Positions 50,740 through 59,729 of a stretch of DNA of 64,000 bases are shown here, in pieces. The stretch lies in NCBI RefSeq assembly GCF_019396345.1, contig NZ_JAHKRM010000006.1, forward strand, positions 186,001-250,000, read 5' to 3'. A program made the translations under genes and the position numbers. This DNA is from Nonomuraea guangzhouensis. Its GTDB lineage: Bacteria; Actinomycetota; Actinomycetes; Streptosporangiales; Streptosporangiaceae. Below the pieces are notes generated by a model that saw only the letters and a program-made list of their open reading frames with translations, was not told where the DNA came from and searched no databases. Every line of letters begins with the position of its first letter. The stretch's first letter is position 1.

Positions 50740-51750
50740 TCAGGCAAGCGCGTCGAGGAACCAGGCGCTGATGCCATCGGAGCTCGATGCAACAAATATT
50801 CGACCATTTGGGGTGAACGAGGCGACGGTCTGGTCGGAGCCGGTCCAAAGAACGCGGCCGTTGGTGGCGTCGAACAGCACGGCCAGGTAGTCGTCAGCGG
50901 TGAACACGGCTGGGCCGCGGCTGGTCCAGCAGGCTCGCGTCGATATGGCCGTCCAGGGCAGCGTGGCATCGATCGTGAGTGCGGGATCGGCCACCATCAC
51001 GTCCGTTCGATCCCCGTCCGCGGTGAACAGACAAGCGGTCGGACGGTCTCCACCGGCTGCGACAAGCCCGGCGCCATCCGGGGAAAATGCCAACGCGTGT
51101 ACCGCAGGAAGGCCGGTGTCCCAGGTGGACAGGGCAGCACCGGAAATCATCTCTCGTACCGAGACCCGGCCGTCTGGTCGGGCGTACGCCAGGCGCCCGC
51201 CGGTGTGGTCCAGTGCCGCAGGCCCGGTCGCATCCGGCATGGTCAGTAGGATACGACCTGTTGCCGAGTCGGCCACGGTCACCGCGTTCACCACGAGGCT
51301 GCCACCGGCAAGCAATTGCCCGTCGCCGGACTGGGCGAGTCGGTCGAAGGCGATGTCACCCTCCCAGTCGCCATCCGCCTCGAACTCCTCACCGATGGCG
51401 AAGCTATGTCGGAGGACTCCGTCGAGCCCGTATGTTCCCGGACCATCGCTGCCACCGCCGATGTCCGTGTACCCGACGGTCACCCGCGCACCGTCAGGGC
51501 TGAACACCGCGTCCACCGCTGTCGACTGCTCCGCCAGTACGGCAATCTGGTTCGGCTCTTCGGCGTCGGGATCCGGCCGCAGCAACAGCACCTCACCGAG
51601 ATCGTTGTTACTGGTCGCACCGGCCCCGGCCAGCACCACGCTCAAGTCATTCGGGCAGGCGACAACGCTGACGTGGAAGTATTCGTCAAGCCGACACAGC
51701 AGTCGATGGGGAGCATCTGTCACAGCCGCTGATGCTCTCACGGACGGCAA
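50740..51750 (-). CDS. WD40-like beta-propeller protein
   Basis: A 336-residue protein with a series of WD40-type blades. Examples are AVDAVFSPDGARVTVGYTD, DRLAQSGDGQLLAGGSLV, HALAFSPDGAGLVAAGGDRP and SFTPNGRIFVASSSDGISAWFLD, roughly 45 residues apart. There is no signal peptide. The start is uncertain: a TTG at 51750 gives the N-terminus used here. It probably serves as a protein-binding scaffold; the partner is unknown. Confidence 0.75.
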   Translation of the reverse strand: MPSVRASAAVTDAPHRLLCRLDEYFHVSVVACPNDLSVVLAGAGATSNNDLGEVLLLRPDPDAEEPNQIAVLAEQSTAVDAVFSPDGARVTVGYTDIGGGSDGPGTYGLDGVLRHSFAIGEEFEADGDWEGDIAFDRLAQSGDGQLLAGGSLVVNAVTVADSATGRILLTMPDATGPAALDHTGGRLAYARPDGRVSVREMISGAALSTWDTGLPAVHALAFSPDGAGLVAAGGDRPTACLFTADGDRTDVMVADPALTIDATLPWTAISTRACWTSRGPAVFTADDYLAVLFDATNGRVLWTGSDQTVASFTPNGRIFVASSSDGISAWFLDALA

Positions 51751-51860
51751 GGCATCTCACCACGGATCTTGTCGGCCTGGCACGTCGAGCGCGAGAAAAC
51801 GACCAGCTGCTCTACTGCTGCCAGAGATGATCTAGGCTGGGCGGCTCCATCTACGACCAC

Positions 51861-52307
51861 GTGGCGGCCCTCTTGCTTCCGTTACCGGTGGTTCCCCCGC
51901 GCTGGGGGGTGCCTTTGTTGACCCTGGCGGCTCCCGCCTTGCGTACCGTCTGGTGGTACTTCCCCGAAGGACCGGACTATTCGACGCAGAGCTTTATCCG
52001 CATCTCATGTGCTATTGAACCCTTCGCGAATGTCGGCTGGCTGATAGATATCAACGGGGAGACCATAGGGACAATCGCCGGGTGGGTGACGGCGGCGTTG
52101 TTCGTGGTGATCGCTGGGGTGTTCACGATTCCCTACGCCATCCAGATCGTCATGGATGGGTGCATGGACACGCTCCGTTTCGGAGGTTGGAAAATCGTGG
52201 AGTCCGGGCCGATCCTGCACTATTCAGCGGGCGCGGTGCTGGTCATGTTTTTGATGCTGGTTCGGCGTGCAGAGACGGGCTGGACCACCACGCCCGGGAG
52301 AATGTAG
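51861..52307 (+). CDS. Small membrane protein of unknown function
   Basis: A possible 148-residue protein from GTG 51861 (MAALLLPLPVVPPRWG). Hydrophobic segments are seen near the start, at about 65-90 (TIAGWVTAALFVVIAGVFTIPYAI) and at 118-133 (HYSAGAVLVMFLMLV). Two Cys residues lie in the loops. No family is recognised and the start codon is uncertain. A strong terminator hairpin follows at 52332. Confidence 0.5.
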   Translation: MAALLLPLPVVPPRWGVPLLTLAAPALRTVWWYFPEGPDYSTQSFIRISCAIEPFANVGWLIDINGETIGTIAGWVTAALFVVIAGVFTIPYAIQIVMDGCMDTLRFGGWKIVESGPILHYSAGAVLVMFLMLVRRAETGWTTTPGRM

Positions 52308-52331
52308 CCCTCGCCGTCTATTGGTTGCGCG

Positions 52332-52367
52332 GCCAAGCCGAAGGGCCCTGGGACCCTTCGGCTTGGC
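52332..52367. terminator. Bidirectional hairpin terminator
   Basis: GCCAAGCCGAAGGG (52332-52345) pairs perfectly with CCCTTCGGCTTGGC (52354-52367), an 8-base loop between. It lies between convergent genes ending at 52307 and 52389 and can serve both. No T-run follows, as is usual in actinomycetes. Confidence 0.8.
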
Positions 52368-52388
52368 GCTGCACGCGATCAGGTGCGG

Positions 52389-53051
52389 TCACGCGACCAG
52401 GCGCAGCCAGGCCGCCGCGAGTGCGGCGTGACCGGCCGGCGTCGGGTGTACGCCGTCCGCGGCCCAGTACTCCGGCCCGGTCGTCGCGGCGAGTTCGGCG
52501 AACATGCCGTCGGCGGCGAGCAGGTGCGCGCCGTACTTGCGGGCGAGCTCGCGGACGACCTGGATCTTCGGGTCGAGGTCGGCGCGCCACTCCTTCCGCT
52601 CCTTCTCGCCGACGTACACGTCGCCGACCTCGACGCTTCCGCTGATCGGCAGGAGGAACGTCTCGATGAGGATCAGGTCGGTGCCGGCCTCGGCGAGGGG
52701 GGCGAGCAGGCGGTCGTAACCCGCCGCGTACTCCTCCGCGGAGATCACGTAGCCGTCCGGGTCGTACGTGTGCCAGGCCACGTCATTGCCGCCGACGAGG
52801 ATCGACACCACGTCCGGGCGCGCGTCGAGCACGTCCGCCTGCCATCGGGCTTCGAGGTCCATCACCTTTTCGCCGGCGATGGCGGTGTTCAGCCAGGTCA
52901 TGGGCCTGTCCGGGTGCCGGAGTCCCCACTCTCCGGCGACGCGCAGCGGGTAGCCGAACCCGAGACCGTCTTCGCTCTCAAGTCGCTGGCAGTCGGTGAT
53001 CGAATCGCCGGTGAACATTACGGTGCTTCCCGGTCGGAGGGAGATTGTCAT
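52389..53051 (-). CDS. SGNH/GDSL-family hydrolase
   Basis: A 220-residue esterase-type hydrolase. The four SGNH blocks are visible: FTGDSITDC (catalytic Ser), the Gly-bearing LNTAIAGEKV, ILVGGNDVAW (Asn), and the final WAADGVHPTPAGH with the catalytic Asp and His. No signal peptide is seen, so it acts in the cytoplasm. It converges with the membrane-protein gene across a perfect hairpin. Substrate unknown. Confidence 0.93.
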   Translation of the reverse strand: MTISLRPGSTVMFTGDSITDCQRLESEDGLGFGYPLRVAGEWGLRHPDRPMTWLNTAIAGEKVMDLEARWQADVLDARPDVVSILVGGNDVAWHTYDPDGYVISAEEYAAGYDRLLAPLAEAGTDLILIETFLLPISGSVEVGDVYVGEKERKEWRADLDPKIQVVRELARKYGAHLLAADGMFAELAATTGPEYWAADGVHPTPAGHAALAAAWLRLVA

Positions 53052-53153
53052 GTGCGCTCCAATAACTCGGTTGAGTGATGAAAACGTTGAAGTTCGGGCG
53101 GCGAATTTATTTTCTGAGCGCCGTTTTCAAGGCCTGCGGCGCCGATAAAGGAA

Positions 53154-54665
53154 CTAGCTGGCCGGATTGCCGAACCAATGGCCGGCGGCCCGCTCAAAAG
53201 CTTCACGATCAGGGTCGCGGTCACCTGCCCAGGCGACTATGCCGTCAGGTCGGACAAGCACGGCACCTGATCCGAGGTCGTTTCTCGCCGCCCCGGCCGC
53301 ATACCGAACCCGGCTCTCCCAGCCCATCGCCGAACCCTGTAGGCGTCGGTCGATGCTGAAATCGAGCGCGACGCCTCGTCCGTCCCGCATCAGGTCGCCG
53401 AGGCGAGTGCCGTCCTCGAAACGGAAATCCGGCGCGTTACGGCCGACCAGCGGATGCTCGCTGCCAAGGTCGTAGCGGATCGACGATCCCGACATCTTGT
53501 CGAACAAGTACGTCGTACCGTCACGGGTCCCGATCAGGTCGCGAACCACTCCTTGGATCGCCTGGGCATGCGGGTCCGGCCTCATGGCCGCCACCTGGGC
53601 GCGCGTCCAGTCGAGCACCCATGCGCCGATCGGATGGCGCTCGCGGGTGTAGGTGTCGAGCAGCCCGTCCGGCGCGTGCCCGTGTACGGTCGCCGCGAGC
53701 TTCCATCCCAGGTTCAGGGCGTCGCCGATGCCGGTGTTGAGTCCCTGCCCTCCGAGGGGGGAGTGGATGTGAGCGGCGTCGCCCGCGAGCAGGACGCGCC
53801 GCTGCCGGTAGGTCGTCGTCTGCATCGCCCGATCGGTATAGCTGGAGGCGAGATGGACCTCGCTCAGCGTCACGTCGGTGCCGGATACACGGCGCAGAAC
53901 CGCCTGGAGATGTTCGAGGGTCGGCTGCCGCGAGCGATCGAACGCGCCGCCGTCGAACTCCATCATGCCGATGTGCCCCTTCAGGGGCGTCTGGAGGTAC
54001 ATGCCAGTCGGCGTCGGATTGAACCCAGGGCGCAGCTTCTCGGGATCGGCGATGGTGGCGTGCACGGCGTAGCCGGTGAACTGCGGCTCGGTGCCGACGA
54101 AGTCGAAGCCCGCGAGCCCGCGCACCGCGCTGCGGCCGCCGTCGCAGCCGACGAGCCAGCGCGCCGCGTACTCGTGCTCGCCGGCTCGCGCGACCACGCC
54201 CTCATCGTCCTGCGTGATGGCTGAGACCATGACGCCGCGCCTGATCTCCACGCCGAGCATGGATGCCCGCTCGGACAGTACCGTCTCGATCGCTTCGAGG
54301 TTCGTCATCACGCCTTCCGTCGCCGGGCTGGGCAGCCGGAACGGCAGGGCGGCGACGTCGACCTTGGCCGGATCGAGCATCATGCCGGCGAAGTGGCCCA
54401 CGCCACGAGGGGATGGTGACGGCTCGTCCCCGTCGGGATAGTCGTTGACGCCCGACGCCTTCAGCAGCGGGTGCAGCATCTCGCGGCGGTAGAACGCCTC
54501 GACCGACGCGGCGGACAGGCCCCGCATCCCGAGCGGGTCCGCCTTCCACGGCGAGCGGGGCTCCTGATCCCGCTCAAGCACCAGGACAGAGCAGCCCGCG
54601 AGGCCAAGCTCGCAGGCAAGGAACAGACCGACCGGGCCGGCGCCCACGATCACTACGTCATGCAC
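53154..54665 (-). CDS. Class A FAD-dependent aromatic monooxygenase
   Basis: A 503-residue flavoprotein monooxygenase of the PgaE/rifampicin-monooxygenase type. It has the FAD motif VVIVGAGPVGLFLACELGLAG, the DG motif in WLVGCDGGRSAVRG, and the GD motif VLLAGDAAHIHSPLGGQGLNTGIGDA. The C-terminal thioredoxin-like domain (about 380-503) is also present. The GTG at 54665 follows AAGGGAG at proper spacing. It is divergent from an AfsR-like regulator at 54940, with 11-base-period repeats between them; modification of an aromatic antibiotic or a biosynthetic intermediate is plausible, but not shown. Confidence 0.9.
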   Translation of the reverse strand: MHDVVIVGAGPVGLFLACELGLAGCSVLVLERDQEPRSPWKADPLGMRGLSAASVEAFYRREMLHPLLKASGVNDYPDGDEPSPSPRGVGHFAGMMLDPAKVDVAALPFRLPSPATEGVMTNLEAIETVLSERASMLGVEIRRGVMVSAITQDDEGVVARAGEHEYAARWLVGCDGGRSAVRGLAGFDFVGTEPQFTGYAVHATIADPEKLRPGFNPTPTGMYLQTPLKGHIGMMEFDGGAFDRSRQPTLEHLQAVLRRVSGTDVTLSEVHLASSYTDRAMQTTTYRQRRVLLAGDAAHIHSPLGGQGLNTGIGDALNLGWKLAATVHGHAPDGLLDTYTRERHPIGAWVLDWTRAQVAAMRPDPHAQAIQGVVRDLIGTRDGTTYLFDKMSGSSIRYDLGSEHPLVGRNAPDFRFEDGTRLGDLMRDGRGVALDFSIDRRLQGSAMGWESRVRYAAGAARNDLGSGAVLVRPDGIVAWAGDRDPDREAFERAAGHWFGNPAS

Positions 54666-54763
54666 GAGAACTCCCTTTCCGAGGCACCGACGCATCGAGG
54701 TTTCCGAGGCTTCGAAGCTCGCCGTCCTGCTTCTCCGCAGGCACCCAAAGACTGAAGCGGGCC

Positions 54764-54807
54764 GCTCACACGGGGCACACACGGCGCTCACGGGGGCGCA
54801 CATGGCG
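54764..54807. promoter_or_regulatory. Direct repeats with 11-base period (possible SARP site)
   Basis: GCTCACACGGG (54764), GCACACACGGC (54775), GCTCACGGGGG (54786) and a weaker CGCACATGGCG (54797) follow one another at exactly 11-base spacing. SARP/AfsR proteins bind heptamer direct repeats spaced by 11 bases. The site is between the monooxygenase (start 54665) and the AfsR-like gene (start 54940). Confidence 0.5.
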
Positions 54808-54939
54808 CTGACACTCGCGCCCTGCGACGCGGTTCGCGCTGCGTTCGATCGAGCACCCGGCGGGCTGCTCAGGTCGGCATGACAACGCCCGTGAGCGGAT
54901 GATTTGGGGACCCGAGGGTGCGTGCGCGAGGATCGGGAG

Positions 54940-57900
54940 ATGGACGGGGGTGCGCGGCTTCGCGTCACGCTGCTCGGCGGCTTTCAGGCGTCTCGCGATG
55001 ACGCCGCCCTGCCCGTTCCGGGTGCGCGGTTGCAGGGACTGGTCGTACGGCTGGCGCTCGCCGGCGGGCGCGCGGTCGAGCAGGGCGTCCTGGTCGACGC
55101 GATCTGGGCCGAGGACCCGCCGGCCGGTCCCGCCCACGCCCTGCAGGCCCTTGTCTCGCGGCTGCGCCGGACCCTCGGCTCGGCCGGTGACGTCGCGCAG
55201 GTCGGGGGCGGCTACCGGCTGGACGTGGACGCGGCCGACGTGGACGCGCTGCGGTTCGAGCAGCTCGCCGCCGCCGGCCGTGACCGTCTGCGCGCCGGCG
55301 ACCCGAACGGCGCGGCGTTGCTGCTCGGCGAGGCCGTGGCGTTGTGGGGCGAGCGTCCCGGCGCCGAGCCCACGGTCGTCGCCGCGGTAGCGCCCGCCGT
55401 CGCGACCCGGCTGGCCCACGCCTCGGTCGAGGCCGTCGCCGATCTCGCCGAGACCGAGCTGTCCCTGGGGCGTGCCGACGCGGCCGCCGCCCGCCTGGCC
55501 GCTCTGCTCGCCGAGCAGCCGGTCTACGAGCGGGCGGCCGCGCTGCTCATGGACGCGCTCGCCGCCCAGGGCCGCCAGGCCGAGGCCCTGGCCCTGTACG
55601 AACGGGTCCGCGAAACCCTGGCCGACGTCCTCGGCGCCGACCCGGGCACCGCCCTGGGCGAGCGCCACCTGCGCCTACTACGCGCCGATCGACCCGCCGC
55701 CACCACCACCGCCAGCGCCGCGCAAACCGCCGACGCCGTCACCAGTGCCGCGCAGACCAGCGCCACCGCCGCCGACACCACTGCCGTCGCCGCGCAGACC
55801 AGACCTAGTAACCTGCCCGCGCCCCTGACCAGCTTCATCGGCCGTGACGACGACCTCGCCCGGATCGACACGCTGCTCGCCGCCGGCCGCCTGGTCACCG
55901 TGCTCGGCCCGGGCGGCGCCGGCAAGACGCGCCTCGCCGTCGAGGCCGCCCGCCGCCACCGCCACCAGTACCGCGACGGCGCCTGGATGATCGACCTCGC
56001 CTCCGTCACCGAGCCGGCCAAGGTCGGCGCGGCCGTGCTCGCCGGGATCGGGCTGCGTGGCGGCGCGATGTTCGAGGCCCGGATGCGGATCGAAGGCGAC
56101 GAGCTGGACGTACTCGTCGACCAGCTCGGCGGCAGGGAGAGCCTGCTGCTGGTCGACAACTGCGAGCACCTGATCGACGCTGTGGCCCACCTGGTCGCGG
56201 CACTGCTGCCCCGCTGCCCTGGGCTGCGCGTGCTCGCCACCAGCCGCGAGCCCCTCGCGGTCGACGGCGAGGCGCTGGTGCCACTCGGCCCGCTCGCGCT
56301 GCCCGAGCCGGACGACGGCGTCGAGCAGGCCCGGCGGGCGGCCTCGGTACGCCTGTTCACCGAACGGGCCGCGGCCGTGCGCCCGGGCTTCGACGTGGAC
56401 GAGACGACGCTGCCCGAGGTCCGGCGGGTGGTCCGCGGCCTGGACGGGATGCCGCTGGCGCTGGAGCTGGCCGCGGCCCGGCTGCGCACGCTGTCGCTGC
56501 CCGAGCTGGCCGACGGGCTGTCCGACCGGTTCCGGCTGCTCACCACCGGCAGCCGCACCGCGCTGCCCCGGCACCGTACGCTGCGCGCGGTCATCGCCTG
56601 GAGCTGGGAGCTGCTGAGCGAGCACGAGCGTACGGTCGCCGAACGCGTCTCGATCCTGTCCGGCGGCGTCACGCCGGCCTCGGCCACCGCGGTCTGCGCC
56701 GGCACGGCGGTGCCGGCCGCCGAGATTCCCGAGCTGCTCGCGGGCCTGGTCGACCGGTCGCTGCTGCAGCTCGCGCCCGACCCGGGCCGCTACCGCATGC
56801 TGGAGACGCTGCGCGAGTACGGCATCGACCGCCTGGCCGAGAGGGGCGACCTCGGCACCGTCCGCCTGGCCGGGACAGACAACCTCGGCACCGACGGCCT
56901 GGCCGAGAGGGGCGACCTCGGCACCGACGGCCTGGCCGGGACAGACAACCTCGGCACCGACCGCCAGACCGAGACAGACAACCTCGGCACCGTCCGCGAC
57001 CTGGCCGCCGGATACTTCGCCGAGCTGATGGCCCGGTGCGACCCGCAGTTGAGCGGCCCCGGCCAGCTGGCGGCCATGCGAGTTATCAGCGCCGAGTATG
57101 ACAACACGCTGGCCGCCCTGCGCCGGCGGTGCGACACCGGCGACGCCACCGGCGCGGTCGCTCTCGCCCTGAACCTGACCTGGTACTGGCAGATGCTCGG
57201 CCGACACGCCGACGCGGCCTACTGGCTGGGCGAGGCACTGGCGGTGCCCGGCGGTGAGCCGACGCCCGACCGTGACTGCGCCCACGCGATCTACCTGATC
57301 AACCGGGTCGGCACCCGGCCGGGGACGACCGCCGAGGAGGCCGCGTACGACCAGGCGCGGATGGGCGAGCTGGCCGACCGGCTGCTCGCCTACCCCGAGC
57401 TGCCGGGCCCGTACGGCGCGCTCGCCGCGCTCCCGCTCGCGTTCGGGCAGGAGGTGAAGACCACGCTCACGATCATCCAGCGCCTGGCCGACGGCGACGA
57501 CGTGTGGCTGTCCGGGTTGGCGCGTATGTTCCGGGCCCAGTTCGCCGAGAACGCCGGTGAGCTGGACAAGATGCGCACCGACGTGGAAGCGGCCCTGGCC
57601 TGCTTCCGGCAGGCCGGCGACCGCTGGGGCCAGGCCACCGTGCTGCCGATGCGCGCCCAGCAGCGTCAGTACGACGGCGACCTCGACGGCGCGCTGGCCG
57701 ACCTGCGCGAGGCGCAGTCGCTGGCCGGCGAGTTCGGCTCACTCAGCCTCGGCGACGAGGTGTTCAGCGACCTGCGCTGGATCGACCTGCACCTGCGGCG
57801 CGGCGACACCGACGCGACGATCGCGATGATCGACTCGGCCCGCGAGCGGGCACTGCGCGCGAACTCGCCGGAGCTGCCGGCCCTGGTCGACGCGTGGGAG

Positions 57901-58413
57901 GCCGCCTTCCGGGTGCGGCTCGGCGAGCTGGACCGGGCGCGGGCGCTGCTTGACGGCGCCGAACGGGCTCTGCACGGCGACACCACGTTCCCCGGTCACC
58001 ACGCGCGGGCGCTGGCCGGCAACGTGCGGGCCGCGCTCCGCCTGGAGCTGGGCGACCTGGCCGGCGCGGAGGAGACGCTGGCGAAGGCGTACGCGGCGGC
58101 GCTGGAGACCCGGGACCTGCCGATCCTGTCGCTGGGGGCGGTGACCGCGGCCGCGCTCGCGGCGGCGCACGGGCGGCATCACGAGTCGGCCGTCCTGCTC
58201 GGCGCCGCCTCCCGGCTGCGCGGCACCCACGACCGCACCGATCAGCAGGTACGCGAGCTCACCCACCGAGGGCAGGCCGCGCTGGGCGAGGAAGCCTTCG
58301 CCGCGGCGTACGGGAAGGGTTGGGAGCTGGACGGGAAGACGGCCGTGACCGAAGTCGACCCGGCCCGGCAGCGCCGGGAGGTGAAGGGGCCCGGCGGCTT
58401 CATGCATAGGTAG
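54940..58413 (+). CDS. AfsR/SARP-like giant regulator (BTAD, ATPase, TPR)
   Basis: A 1157-residue regulator. Residues 1-95 hold an OmpR-type winged helix (LRVTLLGGFQASRDDAAL...LVSRLRRTLG), 95-245 a bacterial transcriptional activator domain with TPR-like helices, then a Thr/Ala linker. From ~300 an STAND ATPase follows, with P-loop VLGPGGAGKTRLA and the Walker B-like LLLVDNCEHL. A winged-helix region and a long TPR domain (about 700-1130) end it. Five 11-residue LGT-anchored repeats interrupt it near residues 635-690. The ATG at 54940 has GAGGATCGGG ahead. It probably activates itself and the divergent monooxygenase. Confidence 0.9.
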   Translation: MDGGARLRVTLLGGFQASRDDAALPVPGARLQGLVVRLALAGGRAVEQGVLVDAIWAEDPPAGPAHALQALVSRLRRTLGSAGDVAQVGGGYRLDVDAADVDALRFEQLAAAGRDRLRAGDPNGAALLLGEAVALWGERPGAEPTVVAAVAPAVATRLAHASVEAVADLAETELSLGRADAAAARLAALLAEQPVYERAAALLMDALAAQGRQAEALALYERVRETLADVLGADPGTALGERHLRLLRADRPAATTTASAAQTADAVTSAAQTSATAADTTAVAAQTRPSNLPAPLTSFIGRDDDLARIDTLLAAGRLVTVLGPGGAGKTRLAVEAARRHRHQYRDGAWMIDLASVTEPAKVGAAVLAGIGLRGGAMFEARMRIEGDELDVLVDQLGGRESLLLVDNCEHLIDAVAHLVAALLPRCPGLRVLATSREPLAVDGEALVPLGPLALPEPDDGVEQARRAASVRLFTERAAAVRPGFDVDETTLPEVRRVVRGLDGMPLALELAAARLRTLSLPELADGLSDRFRLLTTGSRTALPRHRTLRAVIAWSWELLSEHERTVAERVSILSGGVTPASATAVCAGTAVPAAEIPELLAGLVDRSLLQLAPDPGRYRMLETLREYGIDRLAERGDLGTVRLAGTDNLGTDGLAERGDLGTDGLAGTDNLGTDRQTETDNLGTVRDLAAGYFAELMARCDPQLSGPGQLAAMRVISAEYDNTLAALRRRCDTGDATGAVALALNLTWYWQMLGRHADAAYWLGEALAVPGGEPTPDRDCAHAIYLINRVGTRPGTTAEEAAYDQARMGELADRLLAYPELPGPYGALAALPLAFGQEVKTTLTIIQRLADGDDVWLSGLARMFRAQFAENAGELDKMRTDVEAALACFRQAGDRWGQATVLPMRAQQRQYDGDLDGALADLREAQSLAGEFGSLSLGDEVFSDLRWIDLHLRRGDTDATIAMIDSARERALRANSPELPALVDAWEAAFRVRLGELDRARALLDGAERALHGDTTFPGHHARALAGNVRAALRLELGDLAGAEETLAKAYAAALETRDLPILSLGAVTAAALAAAHGRHHESAVLLGAASRLRGTHDRTDQQVRELTHRGQAALGEEAFAAAYGKGWELDGKTAVTEVDPARQRREVKGPGGFMHR
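56830..56994 (+). repeat. 33-bp tandem repeats inside the AfsR-like gene
   Basis: CTCGGCACC (Leu-Gly-Thr) occurs at 56851, 56884, 56917, 56950 and 56983, exactly 33 bases apart. The units encode LGTDGLAERGD or LGTDGLAGTDN. They sit between the ATPase/winged-helix part and the TPR domain. Copies are close to identical, suggesting recent expansion. Confidence 0.85.
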
Positions 58414-58417
58414 GGGC

Positions 58418-58867
58418 ATGGCGGGTGAAACGGGCAAAAAGGCGGGAGCCCGGCTGCAGGGCTGGGGCGCCGACACCCATGGCAGTGGCGACGCCGAGGC
58501 TGAGGTCACCCTGACGGTGGCGGAGCCGGCAGGCGGCGCGGTGCTGCGGATGCGGACCGACCTGCTGATCCGGGGAAAGATCGTCCAGTTCGGCAAGGGC
58601 GCGATCACGGCCGTCTCCGACAAGCTGCTGCGGCAGTTCGCCGGGAACCTCGCCGCCCTGATCGAGGCCGACCGCTCCGGTGCCCCGACCGCGGCCGCCG
58701 CGGTTGTCACGGCGAAGGAGCTGGACGGCCTGTCGATGCTGAGGCCGCAGGGCGTGGCCAGGTACGTGCCGATCGCCGCCGCTTTCGCGATCGGCCTCTT
58801 CCAGGGCTGGCTGCTGGGCAAGGTGAGCGCCCAGGCCAAGTTGATCAAGGAGCTACGTCGTGGCTGA
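58418..58867 (+). CDS. CoxG/SRPBCC-like protein, N-terminally truncated, with C-terminal helix
   Basis: A 149-residue protein whose central part (DAEAEVTLTVAEPAGGAVLRMRTDLLIRGKIVQFGKGAITAVSDKLLRQFAGNL) matches the C-terminal half of CoxG/SRPBCC proteins. The N-terminal ~60-80 residues that form the first strands of that fold are missing. A hydrophobic helix (YVPIAAAFAIGLFQGWLLG) ends it. It begins four bases after the AfsR-like gene and has a fair ATG start. It may be a truncated relic or a small membrane-attached protein. Confidence 0.55.
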   Translation: MAGETGKKAGARLQGWGADTHGSGDAEAEVTLTVAEPAGGAVLRMRTDLLIRGKIVQFGKGAITAVSDKLLRQFAGNLAALIEADRSGAPTAAAAVVTAKELDGLSMLRPQGVARYVPIAAAFAIGLFQGWLLGKVSAQAKLIKELRRG

Positions 58868-58872
58868 CGGGG

Positions 58873-59559
58873 TCAGGCGCGCTCGAAGGGGAGCACTTCC
58901 GTCAGGTGGAGGATCAACGCCCCGGGATTCCTGGTCTGTGTCATGATCCGGCCCGGTCCGGTGAACTCGAAGACCAAGCCTTCGCCGGACTTGAGTGATT
59001 GGACCGTCTTACCCTCGACCGCCCGGCGCAGATTGCTCTTGACCGTCTCGTCGTAGGCGACCAGATGCCCGGAATCCACCACGACCTGCTGCCCATCCGC
59101 CAGCGTGATCACGTCCATCGCGCCGTAGCAGCCGAGCACGACGACGCCGTCACCCTGCGCCTTGATGAGGAAGCCGCCCTCGCTGCCGATGAGGTTGGAC
59201 ATTCCTCCCCACTTGGTGACGATGTCCACGCCTTCGCTGGACGCGATCCACGATCCCCTGGTCAGCATCAGCGCGCTGCCGCTCCGCACCTCGGCGGCCT
59301 GGACATCGCCTGGCAGATGATGCGCCACGTCCACCCAACCGCCACCGTCCGGAGCGGTGTAGCGAGTGGTGAACAGCGACTCCCCGCCCAGCGCAGAACG
59401 CGCCAGCCCACGCAGCAGACCACCCTCCACCTTGGCATGGAGCTGGACCCCCGCACTCGTCGCGTACATCGCGCCCGCCTCGACGCGCAGAGTCTCCCCG
59501 CCGTCCAGATGGCAGCGCGCGACCGCGAACGAACCAGGGTGACGGATCTCGGTCTTCAT
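58873..59559 (-). CDS. AIM24-family protein
   Basis: A 228-residue protein of the AIM24/TIGR00266 family. Its features are VEAGAMYATSAGVQLHAKVEGGLLRGLARSALGGESLFTTRYTAPDGGGWVDVAHHLPGDV, the later RGSWIASSEGVDIVTKWGG and GCYGAMDVITLADGQQVVVDSGHLVAYDETV. It is beta-rich with no signal peptide. The ATG at 59559 is preceded by a GGAGGGG-like site (CGGAGGGGTAC). It is convergent with the CoxG-like gene and divergent from the second AfsR-like gene. The biochemical function of the family is not settled. Confidence 0.88.
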   Translation of the reverse strand: MKTEIRHPGSFAVARCHLDGGETLRVEAGAMYATSAGVQLHAKVEGGLLRGLARSALGGESLFTTRYTAPDGGGWVDVAHHLPGDVQAAEVRSGSALMLTRGSWIASSEGVDIVTKWGGMSNLIGSEGGFLIKAQGDGVVVLGCYGAMDVITLADGQQVVVDSGHLVAYDETVKSNLRRAVEGKTVQSLKSGEGLVFEFTGPGRIMTQTRNPGALILHLTEVLPFERA

Positions 59560-59729
59560 GTACCCCTCCGTTTCGAGCACTTTGCTCGCAGCGACTCTGC
59601 CGGACGGGCCATACACGATTCATTGACAACGCGCACACAGCCGCTCGTCACTAGTTATGCACTCACGCCGCCATATGCTCTCTCCGGCGTTCTCGGAGTG
59701 AAGGGTGGTGGTTTGTCCTGCCCGGGCGG

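Noticed and set aside
53079..53129. TGAAAACG/CGTTTTCA inverted repeat as a terminator
   Set aside because: The 35-base spacer and short arms make a weak hairpin between genes on the same strand; there is no supporting feature.
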